In this document: piece by piece, positions 53,301-63,024 of the stretch
Layout of the letters: each line of letters starts with the position of its first letter
Numbering within the stretch: position 1 is the stretch's first letter
Source: Caulobacteraceae bacterium
GTDB taxonomy: Bacteria; Pseudomonadota; Alphaproteobacteria; Caulobacterales; Caulobacteraceae
Assembly (NCBI GenBank): GCA_027487945.1
Contig: JAIYCQ010000007.1
Span: 1 to 64,000, forward strand
Reading direction: 5' to 3'
Length of the DNA stretch: 64,000 bases
Made by a program: the position numbers and the translations under genes
The notes under the pieces: generated by a model
What the model was told of the DNA's origin: nothing
Databases searched by the model: none
The model's input: the letters and a program-made list of their open reading frames with translations, nothing else

Positions 53301-54086
53301 TCAGGTGCGTGGGTAGAAGACGGTCCGCGCCACCTGCAGGAGGTGGCGGCGCTCCTCAAGCCCGTGACTGCCGCCGTTGACGATCCGCGTCACGGCGACG
53401 ACCGCGTCACGGTCGGCCGCCGCGTTGATGTCCCGCATTTTCCAGAAGGCCGCCGCGATGCGGGCGGCGATGTCGGGCTCGGCCGCGCGGTCCGGCTCGA
53501 CGATCAGGTCGACGCCCTTGATCGCGATCCGGTCCGACATGGCCTTGTAATTCGCGCGCCCGGTCAGCTGAATGAAGCCCCGGCCCCGGTACTTATAGCC
53601 GTCGCCGGCCTGGGTGTTTCCGAGCGACTTGCGATTGCCGTAGATGTGCTCGGCGAAGGCTTCGCCCGTCTTGTCCTTGGCCAGCAGCTCGGCGGCGTCA
53701 TTGGCGGTCGCGAACTTCGACGGGAAGATCAGCGCCGCCCGCTCCGGCTTGTAGGCGAAGCTCTCCGTCATCCGGGCGAACCGTCCGCACTCATGCGCCA
53801 GCTGGGCAATGAAGTGCGACGCCCTCAGCGGCGTGTTGATCTCCGCCTCGCCCCGATTGGCCTCGAGAGCCGAGGCATAGGCCGCCAGATGGTCGGCCGA
53901 CACCCGGCTGCTGGCCAGACGCCGCAGCTTTGTGGCGGTGATGGTCGCCAGGGCGTCCAGCTCCGCCGCCGTCGGCGCCCGTGTGATCATCGTCCGCGGC
54001 GCCGCGGTCGCGCCGGCCAGCATCTGATCCAGGTAGCCGGGATCGGCCCGGCGGATCGGCGTCAGACGTGAGACCGGCGCCGGCAC
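53301..54086 (-). CDS. GH19 muramidase/chitinase-fold protein, T6SS-associated
   Basis: The 261-residue protein has a GH19 domain (about 60-250) with HFIAQLAHECGRFARMTES (likely catalytic Glu), GDGYKYRGRGFIQLTGRANY, and AADRDAVVAVTRIVNGG. This phage-lysozyme-like branch cuts peptidoglycan or chitin. No Sec signal peptide is present. The GTG start at 54086 is 5 bp after the clpV stop, so it is in the T6SS operon. It could be a T6SS effector or a wall-remodelling enzyme. No immunity gene lies beside it: tRNA-Leu is 23 bp away. No phage genes are nearby. Confidence 0.75.
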   Translation of the reverse strand: MPAPVSRLTPIRRADPGYLDQMLAGATAAPRTMITRAPTAAELDALATITATKLRRLASSRVSADHLAAYASALEANRGEAEINTPLRASHFIAQLAHECGRFARMTESFAYKPERAALIFPSKFATANDAAELLAKDKTGEAFAEHIYGNRKSLGNTQAGDGYKYRGRGFIQLTGRANYKAMSDRIAIKGVDLIVEPDRAAEPDIAARIAAAFWKMRDINAAADRDAVVAVTRIVNGGSHGLEERRHLLQVARTVFYPRT

Positions 54087-54090
54087 CGGT

Positions 54091-56715
54091 CTAGCCGAAC
54101 ACGTAGGTGAAGCCGGACGGACCGGCGTCCACCGCGATGGACTGCACCGCCTCGCCGCCCATCTGGCGGTTGAGCAGCTCGACCGACATCTCCGGAAGCA
54201 TGGTGTTGGTCAGGATGGCGTCGATGACACGCCCGCCGGACGCCACCTCGTTGCAGCGGGAGACGATCAGGTCGACGACCGCGTCGGTGAAGCTGAAGAC
54301 CATGCCGTGGTTTTCCGCGACCCGTTTCTTGATCCGGTTCATCTGCAGTCGGACGATGCCCTGCAGCATGGTCGGCGACAGCGGGTAATAGGGCAGCACG
54401 ACCAGACGGCCGAGCAGGGCGGGCGGGAACACCTTCAGCAGTTCAGGCCGAAGGGTCTGGGCCAGCGCCTCCGGCTCGGGCTTCATCTCCTCGTCTTCCG
54501 ACAGGCTGGTGATCAGGTCCGTGCCGACATTGGACGTCAGCAGGATCAGCGTGTTCTTGAAGTCGATGTGACGACCTTCGCTGTCGTCCATGTACCCCTT
54601 GTCGAACACCTGGAAGAACATCTCGTGGACGTCCGGGTGGGCCTTCTCGACCTCGTCCAGGAGCACGACGCTGTAGGGCCGGCGACGCACTGCCTCGGTC
54701 AGCACCCCGCCCTGGCCATAGCCGACATAGCCGGCCGGCGCGCCCTTCAGCGTCGAGACGGTGTGCGCCTCCTGGAACTCGCTCATGTTGATGACGATCA
54801 GGCTGTCGTCGCCGGAGTAGAGCAGCTCGGCCAGGGCGTGCGCCGTCTCGGTCTTGCCGACGCCGGACGGTCCGCAGAGCATGAAGACGCCGACCGGCTT
54901 GTTCGGGTTGTCCAGCCGGGCCCGGCTGGTCTGGATCCGCTTGGCCAGCGCATCCATGGAGTGATCCTGACCCACGACGCGGGTCTTCAGCTGCTCGGCG
55001 ATCGCCAGCACCGAAGCGATCTCGTCCTTGACCATCCGGCCGACCGGAATGCCGGTCCAGTCGCCGACCACAGCGGCCACGGCATTGGCGTCGACCTCGG
55101 CGAAGACCATCGGCTCGTCCCCGGCCGTGGCGGCCTGGGCGTCGAGCGCGGCCTGGAGACCGGCCTGGTCGGCGCCGGGGTCGCCGGCCAGAGCGGCGCG
55201 AGCCTCGATCACGGCCGTCAGCGCCGCCTTCTCGGCCGCCCACTGGGCGTCGACCACCTCGAGCGCCGCCCTGGCCTCCGCCATCTTCACGTTGAGATCG
55301 TCGATCCGCGAGGCCGGACCGTAGCGGCCATCCGCCTCACGCTTGGCGATCTCCAGCTCGGTCTCGAGCAGTTCGACGCGGCGGCGGGCGTTCTCGACTG
55401 GCGCGGGGGTGGCGTGCTGGGAGACAGCGACGCGGGCGCAGGCCGTGTCGAGCAGGCTGACCGCCTTGTCCGGCAGCTGCCGGGCCGGGACGTAGCGCTG
55501 CGACAGCTTCACCGCCGCCTCGACGGCCTCGTCGAGCACCACAACGCCATGGTGCTTCTCCATCATCGGTGCGACCGAGCGGATCATGGCGACGGCGTTG
55601 TCCGTCTCCGGCTCACCGACATTGACCGTCTGGAAGCGTCGGGTCAGCGCCGGGTCCTTTTCGAAATACTGGCGATACTCGGCCCAGGTCGTCGCCGCGA
55701 TGGTCCGCAGCCGCCCCCGCGCCAGCGCCGGCTTCAGCAGGTTGGCCGCATCGCCGGTCCCGGCCTGACCTCCGGCGCCGATCAGGGTGTGGGCCTCGTC
55801 AATGAACAGGATGACCGGCGTGGGCGAGGACTCGACCTCGTCGATGACCTGACGCAGCCGCTTCTCGAACTCGCCCTTCACGCTGGCGCCGGCCTGCAGC
55901 AGGCCGATGTCCAGCGAGCGGAGGGTCACGTCTTTCAGGCTGGGCGGAACATCGCCGTCCACGATGCGGCGGGCGAAGCCCTCGACCACCGCCGTCTTGC
56001 CGACACCGGCCTCGCCGGTGAGGATCGGGTTGTTCTGGCGCCGGCGCAGCAGGATGTCGACGACCTGCCGGATCTCGGCGTCGCGGCCGACGATCCGGTC
56101 AATCTCGCCGTTGCGGGCCTTTTCGGTCAGGTCGATCGAGAAGCGGGCGAGGGCCTCGCCCGATCCCGCCGCGCCGGTCGCCGACCCGTCATCGGAGCCG
56201 GCCAGGGGCAGGGCGCTCCCGGCCGTGTCTGCGGCGGCCTCGGTCGAGGCGGAGACGATCTGGTCGAAGTTGTCGCCCAGCTTGCCGACTTCGACCTTCC
56301 GCCACTCGGCGGACATGGCGACGAGGGCATTGCGCAGGGTCGGGGTCTTCAGCGCCGCATAGAGCAGATGCCCGGAGCGGACCTTGCCGGCCCCGAACTG
56401 CAGCGATGCGTAGAGCCAGCCCTTCTCGGCCGCCTCCTCGACGGTCGGCGAAAAGTCGGAGACCGCCGTCGCTCCGCGCGGCAGGCTGTCGAGCGAGGCG
56501 ACCACGTCCCGGGCCAGCGCCGCGTCGTCGATGCGGAAGTGGCTGCGAATCTGGGCGAGATCGCCGCCCGAGTCCTGCAGCAACACATGGACCCAGTGGG
56601 CCAGTTCCACATAGGGATTTCCGCGCATTCGGCAGAAGCCGGTCGCCGTCTCGAGCGCCTTCAGGCACGTCGGATTGAGCCGTCCGAAGAGCGCGCCCCT
56701 GCTGATTTCCGCCAT
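54091..56715 (-). CDS. clpV: T6SS AAA+ disassembly ATPase ClpV/TssH
   Basis: ClpV disassembles the contracted TssB/TssC sheath for reuse. The 874-residue protein has an N-terminal Clp-type domain (about 1-160). The first AAA+ module has Walker [10 protein letters not shown], followed by a middle coiled coil. The second module has GPSGVGKTE and a C-terminal D2-small domain. The ATG at 56715 follows AGGGGGA at 7 bases and begins [22 protein letters not shown], the ClpV N-terminus. It is followed by the GH19 gene, and upstream is tssG (29-bp gap). Confidence 0.95.
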   Translation of the reverse strand: MAEISRGALFGRLNPTCLKALETATGFCRMRGNPYVELAHWVHVLLQDSGGDLAQIRSHFRIDDAALARDVVASLDSLPRGATAVSDFSPTVEEAAEKGWLYASLQFGAGKVRSGHLLYAALKTPTLRNALVAMSAEWRKVEVGKLGDNFDQIVSASTEAAADTAGSALPLAGSDDGSATGAAGSGEALARFSIDLTEKARNGEIDRIVGRDAEIRQVVDILLRRRQNNPILTGEAGVGKTAVVEGFARRIVDGDVPPSLKDVTLRSLDIGLLQAGASVKGEFEKRLRQVIDEVESSPTPVILFIDEAHTLIGAGGQAGTGDAANLLKPALARGRLRTIAATTWAEYRQYFEKDPALTRRFQTVNVGEPETDNAVAMIRSVAPMMEKHHGVVVLDEAVEAAVKLSQRYVPARQLPDKAVSLLDTACARVAVSQHATPAPVENARRRVELLETELEIAKREADGRYGPASRIDDLNVKMAEARAALEVVDAQWAAEKAALTAVIEARAALAGDPGADQAGLQAALDAQAATAGDEPMVFAEVDANAVAAVVGDWTGIPVGRMVKDEIASVLAIAEQLKTRVVGQDHSMDALAKRIQTSRARLDNPNKPVGVFMLCGPSGVGKTETAHALAELLYSGDDSLIVINMSEFQEAHTVSTLKGAPAGYVGYGQGGVLTEAVRRRPYSVVLLDEVEKAHPDVHEMFFQVFDKGYMDDSEGRHIDFKNTLILLTSNVGTDLITSLSEDEEMKPEPEALAQTLRPELLKVFPPALLGRLVVLPYYPLSPTMLQGIVRLQMNRIKKRVAENHGMVFSFTDAVVDLIVSRCNEVASGGRVIDAILTNTMLPEMSVELLNRQMGGEAVQSIAVDAGPSGFTYVFG

Positions 56716-56744
56716 GCTATTTCCCCCTGTCCATTCGTCTGTCG

Positions 56745-57776
56745 TCAGGCTGTCTGCAAGTGTCGGGCAGGGCGGCGCAGCCGGGCGTCGGCCCGCAGTC
56801 CGTCCCCGCCGCCCGGGCTGAGCCAGCTGGACCATCCCAGCCGCCCGCCGCCGCCCAGCGTCGCCGGGCGGGCGTCCGCTTCTTCGAGTTCAAGCTCCAG
56901 CTCCCAGGATACATGCCCGGGACAGAAGGCGTTGATGGCTTCGGCCGCCAGCACGAAGCGGTCGCCGGACGGTATGAGTGCGTCATAGGCCTGCGGATCG
57001 GCGGTCCGTACCGTCAGCCTGACCGTATCGTCGGCGATGCGGACCCGCCGTCCCAGGAGGGCGCCGCGGCCGAGCTCCGCCGCTCCGCTGACGCCGCCCA
57101 GCCGGCTCTGGTCCCGGGGGTCAACGTCTTCCCAGCGACCGATGAACTCCCGCACCCGGACCGGCAGCCCCAGCACATGGGAGACGCCATCCTGCAGCAC
57201 CGCGGCGCTGCGTCGGCTGGCGAACAGGCCCGCGTAGTGGCGGCGCATGTCGTTGGTGAACGCCTCGCGCGTGTCGCTGCCGTCGACGGCGCCGGACAGG
57301 GCGTCAAGGTAGGCGCCGAACCGGTCGTCGCCTGGCCGGTCAGCCTGGGCGGCCGGCTGGCTGTCGGCCCAGGCGCGGTAGAAGAACTGCAGCATCCGGT
57401 TGCTGATGAGGTCCAGGAAGTCGCCGAAGGGCGAGGACTTGGAGAACCGGCGCTCATAGGCGGCGTACTCGGTGAGATGGATCGGCAGGGGACCCATCGG
57501 TCCGGTCAGGCCCAGGAAGTACCCGCGCACGCGGTAGCCCCCGCGCGCCGTGGGCTCGAGCCCCTCGAGCGTCGCGGCGGGGAAATCCATGGTGGGCGCA
57601 TGGGCGACGCGCAGCACATCATCCGACGGCTGGCGCGCCCGCCCGATCCGCGGCAGACGCCGGGCGCGCGCCTCCGCCCCCCGAGCCAGCGCGAAGAACC
57701 CGAACCTGCGGATGCTCGCGGCGGCCGTCTGGAGGAAGCTCAGATGGTCGGACGCTGGCTCAGTCTCGGCGGCCAA
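56745..57776 (-). CDS. tssG: T6SS baseplate subunit TssG
   Basis: TssG, with TssF, forms the wedge of the T6SS baseplate. The 343-residue protein has the family pattern: an N-terminal FLQTAAASIRRFGFF region, LEGLEPTARGGYRVRGYFLGLTGPMGPLPIHLTEYA, and later FIGRWEDVDPRDQSRLGG. It overlaps the end of tssF by 37 bp, so its start (ATG at 57776) is embedded in the tssF coding sequence. It is followed by clpV. Confidence 0.93.
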   Translation of the reverse strand: MAAETEPASDHLSFLQTAAASIRRFGFFALARGAEARARRLPRIGRARQPSDDVLRVAHAPTMDFPAATLEGLEPTARGGYRVRGYFLGLTGPMGPLPIHLTEYAAYERRFSKSSPFGDFLDLISNRMLQFFYRAWADSQPAAQADRPGDDRFGAYLDALSGAVDGSDTREAFTNDMRRHYAGLFASRRSAAVLQDGVSHVLGLPVRVREFIGRWEDVDPRDQSRLGGVSGAAELGRGALLGRRVRIADDTVRLTVRTADPQAYDALIPSGDRFVLAAEAINAFCPGHVSWELELELEEADARPATLGGGGRLGWSSWLSPGGGDGLRADARLRRPARHLQTA

Positions 57777-59581
57777 TGGGCGAACTCTCCCTGTTCCGGG
57801 CTCTCGAAGCGGGTTTCCACGAAGCTGTTGACCGAGGCGAACTCCGACAGGAAGCGGTCGAGGATCGCCGAGAAGAGGAACATGCGGCTGTTCTCGAACG
57901 CCGCGTCGTCCAGCCGCAGGCGAAGCGTCAGCCCGCGCACGAAGGCGTGCCGGTCCGCACCCGACAGGCGCCGGGTCACCGGGCTGGCGGTCAGGCCCAG
58001 CACGCCGTCCAGCTGGCGGCGCATCGCGGGATCGTCTGACCGGGCGTAGAGCGCCAGATGGTCCCGCAGGCTCGCGGCGTTCTGGGTCGGGTCGCCGCCG
58101 GTCAGGGCTGTGTAGTTCGGCGTCAGGTGGGCGATCACCCGCCAGGCGGCGTCGGACAGGCCCATCGGGGGCCGGGGGCGCGACGGCGCCCGAACGAAAG
58201 CGGCGTCGGACACCGGCGCGTCCGAAACCGTCAGCGCGCCGCCCCGTCCGCCGAGCTGAAGCAGCTCGGGCAGTTCACGGTTGGTCACAAGGGCCCTGAT
58301 CGCCAGTTCACGGACCTGACCAAGGCGGTTGGGGTCGCCCGGACAGGTCAGGCTGATCCAGGCTTCGCTGCCGAGATACTCATTGCGGCCGCGCAGCCGC
58401 TGTTCCTTGGTGGACATCCGGCGCAGTCGCAGGCGACTGGCGTAGAACAGCGCCTGCCGATCGTACAGCAGGCTGCCGAACGCGTAGAGCGGCGCAACGG
58501 GCCGCGCCTGGCCGCGATCATCGTGGGCGACCACATCGAGGAGGCGGTAGACCTCGTAGTCCAAAGGCCGGGTCCGGTCCGGCATCACCTGATGCTCGTG
58601 CTGATGGGCACTGATCGGGGTGCGGCCGAGCTGCATCTCGAACAGGTTGACCGCCGGGGTGCAGAACAGACGCAGGGCATCGGCAGAGACCGAGCCGACC
58701 AGCGGCGGCGCGCTGCGCGAGAACAGCAACACCACCTCGCAACGGCGGTCGCAGCCCGCCATGGCCTGGCGCAGCCCTGACAACTGCACGAACATGAAGC
58801 GCTCGGGGCAGGCGAAGTATTCGGTGAGAAGGCGGTAACCCCGGAACGAGCGCCCGTCGGACGGCAGGACCGAGCAGTCGGCGTCGAAACCATACGGCTG
58901 GGGCGGGGGCAGTCGGGTGTTCCCGGACCCCTCGCCGACGACGGCCAGGGTGTCGCCGAGCATCTGGCGGTAGAGTTCGCCGGGGATGGTCTCGGGGCCG
59001 TGCAGATAGAGCGGCAGCGCATCGACCCGCAGGTCGCCTAGGGCGGCCTCGCCGGTGGCCTCGAAAACGATCTTCAGCGCTGCATCGGCCCGCACCCCGG
59101 CCCTCGCGGCATAGGCGGCGGCGGCGGCGCGGGTGGGCAGGTACTCGGCCTGTGCGATCCGGACCGGCCAGAGCTCGACATCCTGGCTGGTCCTGAACCG
59201 GCACGGTGTCTCGTGTCCGGGAGCGGAGGCGGACAGTTCGGTGTGGCGCGCCACGCGCGGGCCGGCCGCCAGTCCGGGATCGGCGCCGTTGGGGCTGAAG
59301 GCCACGACCCCGATCGAGGGCGTCGGCGCCACATAGCTGGGCTGGATCGCGCTCAGAAGCTGTTGGGTGAACTCGGGAAACTGGTCTTCCAGCTTGAGCT
59401 GGACCCGGGCGGACAGGAAGGCGACGCCTTCGAGCAGGCGCTCGACGTAGGGGTCGGGTTCGTCCGGAAACTTCGGGCCCAGGCGGCCGGCGACGCTCTC
59501 GTTTTCCTCGCCGAACTCCCGCGCGGTCTCGCGAAGATAGACCAGTTCCTCGCTGTAGGCGGCCAGAAGGCGCGGGTCCAT
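57740..59581 (-). CDS. tssF: T6SS baseplate subunit TssF
   Basis: TssF is the larger wedge subunit of the T6SS baseplate. The 613-residue protein begins MDPRLLAAYSEELVYLRETAREF, with HELFAREFAxxxP-like features reading FGEENESVAGRLGPKFPDEPDPYVERLLEGVAFL, the TssF N-terminal signature. It continues with CRFRTSQDVELWPV and YEVYRLLDVVAHDDRG. It is 4 bp downstream of tssE and overlaps tssG by 37 bp. Confidence 0.94.
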   Translation of the reverse strand: MDPRLLAAYSEELVYLRETAREFGEENESVAGRLGPKFPDEPDPYVERLLEGVAFLSARVQLKLEDQFPEFTQQLLSAIQPSYVAPTPSIGVVAFSPNGADPGLAAGPRVARHTELSASAPGHETPCRFRTSQDVELWPVRIAQAEYLPTRAAAAAYAARAGVRADAALKIVFEATGEAALGDLRVDALPLYLHGPETIPGELYRQMLGDTLAVVGEGSGNTRLPPPQPYGFDADCSVLPSDGRSFRGYRLLTEYFACPERFMFVQLSGLRQAMAGCDRRCEVVLLFSRSAPPLVGSVSADALRLFCTPAVNLFEMQLGRTPISAHQHEHQVMPDRTRPLDYEVYRLLDVVAHDDRGQARPVAPLYAFGSLLYDRQALFYASRLRLRRMSTKEQRLRGRNEYLGSEAWISLTCPGDPNRLGQVRELAIRALVTNRELPELLQLGGRGGALTVSDAPVSDAAFVRAPSRPRPPMGLSDAAWRVIAHLTPNYTALTGGDPTQNAASLRDHLALYARSDDPAMRRQLDGVLGLTASPVTRRLSGADRHAFVRGLTLRLRLDDAAFENSRMFLFSAILDRFLSEFASVNSFVETRFESPEQGEFAHWPPRLSQRPTI

Positions 59582-59585
59582 TGCG

Positions 59586-60131
59586 TCAGTCCCGCACCAC
59601 GACCGAACCGGTGTCGGCTTCGACGTCGGTCAGGAACCGCACCTCGGCGCTGCCTGCAGAGCCGCGCACCTCGCCCTCGATCAGATAGGTCACGGCATTT
59701 TCGCGCTCGCCGGCGGCCCGGGGGGCGACGCTGAGAGACGCAGGGTCCATCCGGGGCTCGAAGACCTCGATGGCTTCGTGGATCTCGCGGGCGCGAGCCT
59801 GGATCATCCATTCGGACATGGCCTGACCCGCCAGGTCAGGCACGCCGTAGTTCAGCACCGAGGACGCGACCTGGGGGTAGGGGTCAAGGTCGACCGAGGC
59901 GCCGATGTTGGTTGTGTTGAGAAGCCACGCCAGTTCGCGCCTCACTGTGGCGCGCAACGCGCTTTCGCCGAACCGCTCGATGTTGGGGACGGTGTAGAAC
60001 CGCTGGGCGCTGGGCGCACTGTCGGTGGTTCGCAGACCACGCTCGCCGTCCTCGATGCTGTCCGCGAGGCCGCTCGGGGTCTCGCCGCTGATCAGCTTGT
60101 CGAACAGGGTGGGCGTGAAGCGGCGCGCCAT
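59586..60131 (-). CDS. tssE: T6SS baseplate subunit TssE (gp25-like)
   Basis: The 181-residue protein is homologous to phage T4 gp25. It has the family ERELAWLL-type motif (VRRELAWLLNTTN), SSVLNYGVPDL, and an IEVFEPRMDPASL segment. TssE initiates sheath assembly on the baseplate. The ATG at 60131 overlaps the last base of tagJ by 1 bp, so the genes are coupled. It is followed by tssF. Confidence 0.9.
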   Translation of the reverse strand: MARRFTPTLFDKLISGETPSGLADSIEDGERGLRTTDSAPSAQRFYTVPNIERFGESALRATVRRELAWLLNTTNIGASVDLDPYPQVASSVLNYGVPDLAGQAMSEWMIQARAREIHEAIEVFEPRMDPASLSVAPRAAGERENAVTYLIEGEVRGSAGSAEVRFLTDVEADTGSVVVRD

Positions 60132-60925
60132 CAGCCGCCGTCCAGCATCGTCAGGCGGCGCATCGCCAGGATGGGCAGGTCATCGCCGTCGCTCAGCGAG
60201 AACAGGCGCTGACCGGCGCCGACGTCGCCGAGCGGACCCTCTCGCCATTCGGTTCCACGCGCCAGGCGAAGGGGCGCAAGCTCTGACGCCGCGCCGGGAT
60301 ACCGCGTCGGCACGAAGGCGGCTGCGGTCTGGCCGGACCTGAGCTCGAGCTGCACCGGCAGCCAGGCCAGGTCGCGGAGCTCCCTCGCGCCTTCACTGTT
60401 GATGGCGGCGATGGCCTCGAACGGAACGAGCCCCCATGCCCCGGCGATGACGACCTCAAGGCAGGGACCGAACCGCGGGTCGGCGTCGGCAATCCAGCCG
60501 AACTTGCGACCGTCGCATTCGCCGGGCGTGTCCGGCGCGGCGTCGAAGGCGCTGTCGCGCAGCGCTTCGGCCTTGTCCGTGTCACCGGCCGCCAGGGCGG
60601 TGAGGGCGGCGGCGAGGTCGTCCACCCAGGGCGAGGTGGGCACCAGCACCTTGAAGGGCTGACGCCCGGCGAAGGCGTCCTCACGCTGACGCTCGCCGGC
60701 GATCAGCTGGTTGCAAAGCACCGACAGCATTTCGGCCTGCGGGCTGAGACTGGTCAGGGCCTTGGCCTGGGCCGCGGCCTTGTCCCACTCACCGCAGACC
60801 ATCATCAGCTGCAAAAGAAACAGGCGCGCTGACTGGTCGGCGGGGGCGGCGCGAACCGTCTCCACCAGCGCAGCCCGCGCGCCTTCCAGGTCGCCGGCGG
60901 CCAGCAGCTCGTCGGCTTTTGACAT
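60131..60925 (-). CDS. tagJ: T6SS accessory protein TagJ (ImpE family)
   Basis: The 264-residue protein matches the ImpE/TagJ family: an N-terminal TPR-like helical region (ADELLAAGDLEGARAALVETVRAAPADQSARLFLLQL) and a C-terminal domain with GRKFGWIADADPRFGPCLEVVIAG and LPVQLELRSGQTA. TagJ binds TssB and helps ClpV reach the contracted sheath in some systems. It is coupled to tssE. It is typical of one branch of T6SS clusters and is not universal. Confidence 0.88.
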   Translation of the reverse strand: MSKADELLAAGDLEGARAALVETVRAAPADQSARLFLLQLMMVCGEWDKAAAQAKALTSLSPQAEMLSVLCNQLIAGERQREDAFAGRQPFKVLVPTSPWVDDLAAALTALAAGDTDKAEALRDSAFDAAPDTPGECDGRKFGWIADADPRFGPCLEVVIAGAWGLVPFEAIAAINSEGARELRDLAWLPVQLELRSGQTAAAFVPTRYPGAASELAPLRLARGTEWREGPLGDVGAGQRLFSLSDGDDLPILAMRRLTMLDGG

Positions 60926-60952
60926 GGGACGTTTCTCCGAGCCGGTGTTGGC

Positions 60953-61438
60953 CTAGACCGACTTCCCGGCCGACAGGTCGTAGCCGAACTCCGACGGCGC
61001 ACCGGCGCCGCCGGTCTTGGTTTGCGGCACGTAGATCACCTTGAACGTCTTGAAGTTCAGCGCGACCTGCTCCATCAGCAACGGCGAGTTGGCATCGCTG
61101 TGCGCCTGGATGGAAGACACGAGGATATCACCCAGCTCAAGCTTGAAGTACTCGAGCTGGTCGCCGCCGGCCTTGCGGACAACCAGAGTGCCCTTCTTGA
61201 TGTGGTCGCCCTTGGTGCAGGACTTCATCAGAACCGGCGTGGCTGTGTCGACCCGCTTGACGATATTGATGTCGCTGACCTGGACCTTGCCGGCGCCCGA
61301 CCCGCTGCCGTAGTGGGCGGTTCCGGCGTTCTGCATGCCCCAGGACCAGCTAAGGACCTCGATTTCTTCTTTGTGCTTGCTGTCGGTGGATTCGCCTTTG
61401 ATCCCCTCGAGCTTCAGAAATGCGTCAACCTGAGCCAT
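60953..61438 (-). CDS. hcp: Hcp tube protein (TssD)
   Basis: The 161-residue Hcp protein polymerises into the hexameric-ring tube of the T6SS and carries small effectors. It has the family start AFLKLEGIKGESTDSKHKEEIEVLSWSWG, then HIKKGTLVVRKAGG and an ending PQTKTGGAGAPSEFGYDLSAGKSV. There is no C-terminal extension that would make it an evolved Hcp effector. It lies between tssC (55-bp gap) and tagJ. Confidence 0.96.
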   Translation of the reverse strand: MAQVDAFLKLEGIKGESTDSKHKEEIEVLSWSWGMQNAGTAHYGSGSGAGKVQVSDINIVKRVDTATPVLMKSCTKGDHIKKGTLVVRKAGGDQLEYFKLELGDILVSSIQAHSDANSPLLMEQVALNFKTFKVIYVPQTKTGGAGAPSEFGYDLSAGKSV

Positions 61439-61493
61439 GCGTCTCTCCGTTGCCGGCGCTGCGGCCGGGCGAGTTTGGGTTTACCGGGTACTG

Positions 61494-62981
61494 TTACTGA
61501 CCGGCGCTGCGGAGCTTGGAGACCATGCTCAGCGCAACATCCATGCCTTCGAACTGGTAGTGGGGCACAAGGCGGAAGACCCCGCGGTAGAAGCCCGGAT
61601 TGTCTTCGTCAGGCACGACTTCGATCGTCGCGTCCTTCAGCGGGCGACGGGCCTTGACCTCCTCGCTGGAGACTTCGGGCTGACCATCGACGTACTGCAT
61701 GATCCAGCTCTGCAGGTCCTTCTGCAGCTGGGCTTCCTCCCGGGTCGAGCCGACCCAGTCGCGCACGATGCACTTCAGATAGTGGGCGAAGCGGCTGGCG
61801 GCGAAGATGTAGGGCAGGCGGGCCGAGAGGTTGGCATTGGCGTTGGCGTCGCTGTCGTCATAGCGGGCCGGGAGGTGAACCGTCTGGGCGCCGACGAAGG
61901 TGGCCTGGTCGGTGTTCTTCCGGTGCAGCAGGGCCATGAAGCCGGCCTTCGAGAGCTCGCCCTCGCGACGATCGCTGATCGCGATTTCCGTCGGGCACTT
62001 GGCGTCCAGGGAGCCGTCGTCCGTCGGGAACAGGGCGGTGGGCAGGCCCTCGACCGTGCCGCCGGACTCGACGCCGCGGATGCGGGTGCACCAGCCGTAG
62101 GTCTTGAAGGCCTCGGTGATGCGCGTCCCGAGCGCGTAGGCCGCGTTGACCCACAGGTGATTGTCGTGCTCGCCGCCGGTCTCTTCCTCGAAAGCGAACT
62201 CTTCGACCGGCTCGCCGTTGGCGCCGTAGGTCGGACGCCCCAGGAAGCGCGGCATGGTCAGGGCGAGGTAGCGACTGTCGGTCGACTGCCGGAACGAGTT
62301 CCAGTTGCGATAGTCGCTGGCCTCGAACTGTTTGGCGATGTCGCGCGGGTTGGACAGTTCCTGCCAGCTCTCCATCCCCAGGATCGAGGGAGCGGCGGCG
62401 GCGATGAACGGCGTGTGGGCCGCGGCGCCGATCTGGGTCAGGCCCTTCATCATCTCGACGTCGGGGCCTGTGTGGTCGAAGTAATAGTCGCAGACGAACG
62501 CGCCGTAAGGCTGCCCGCCCAGAACGCCGAACTCCGACTCGTAGATCTTCTTGAAGAGCGGGCTCTGGTCCCAGCCCGCGCCCCGGTACTGCCGGAGCGA
62601 CTTGCGGGTCTCTTCCTTGGAGATGTTCATCACGCGGATCTTCAGATCCGTGCCGGTCGGGGAGTTGCCGACCATGTACCAGAGGCCGCGCCACGCCGAT
62701 TCCAGCGCCTGGAAGTCGGGGTGGTGGATGATCTGGTTGACCTGCTCGGTCAGCTTGGCGTCGATGGCCGCCCGGATGGCGTCCACGGTCGCGAACACGT
62801 CCTCGCCGATGATCGCCGAGTCGGCGAGCGCCTGCTGGGCCAGCGTCTTGACGGCTTCCTCGATCCGCGCCCGCTTGGTGTCGGTGTTGGGCTTGAACTC
62901 CTTCTGGAGGAGCGCAGCGAAATCGTCGGTGGTCGTCGCCTCGGCTGCGGCTGCAGTTCCCTGCTCTAGCTGCTGCGCCAT
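61494..62981 (-). CDS. tssC: T6SS sheath large subunit TssC
   Basis: TssC with TssB forms the contractile sheath. The 495-residue protein has the TssC pattern: FQALESAWRGLWYMV near the N-terminal third, KIYESEFGVLGGQPYGAFVCDYYFDHTGPDVEMM, FLGRPTYGANGEPVEEFAFEEE, and ARRPLKDATIEVVPDEDNPGFYRGVFRLVPHYQFEGMDVALSMVSKLR at the C-terminus. It is 43 bp downstream of tssB. The distance between the sheath proteins and hcp is typical of group i3/i4-like loci. Confidence 0.96.
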   Translation of the reverse strand: MAQQLEQGTAAAAEATTTDDFAALLQKEFKPNTDTKRARIEEAVKTLAQQALADSAIIGEDVFATVDAIRAAIDAKLTEQVNQIIHHPDFQALESAWRGLWYMVGNSPTGTDLKIRVMNISKEETRKSLRQYRGAGWDQSPLFKKIYESEFGVLGGQPYGAFVCDYYFDHTGPDVEMMKGLTQIGAAAHTPFIAAAAPSILGMESWQELSNPRDIAKQFEASDYRNWNSFRQSTDSRYLALTMPRFLGRPTYGANGEPVEEFAFEEETGGEHDNHLWVNAAYALGTRITEAFKTYGWCTRIRGVESGGTVEGLPTALFPTDDGSLDAKCPTEIAISDRREGELSKAGFMALLHRKNTDQATFVGAQTVHLPARYDDSDANANANLSARLPYIFAASRFAHYLKCIVRDWVGSTREEAQLQKDLQSWIMQYVDGQPEVSSEEVKARRPLKDATIEVVPDEDNPGFYRGVFRLVPHYQFEGMDVALSMVSKLRSAGQ

Positions 62982-63024
62982 GTTGTTCAGGCCCCTTGGA
63001 AAGCGAAACGTCGGTGGTGTGAGG

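Noticed and set aside
53301-54086. GH19 gene as a prophage endolysin
   Set aside because: No holin, spanin or phage structural genes are nearby, and it directly follows clpV in the T6SS operon. A phage origin long ago cannot be ruled out.
54307-56988. Long open frame on the plus strand opposite clpV
   Set aside because: It has shadow-like composition, and clpV motifs on the minus strand are unambiguous.
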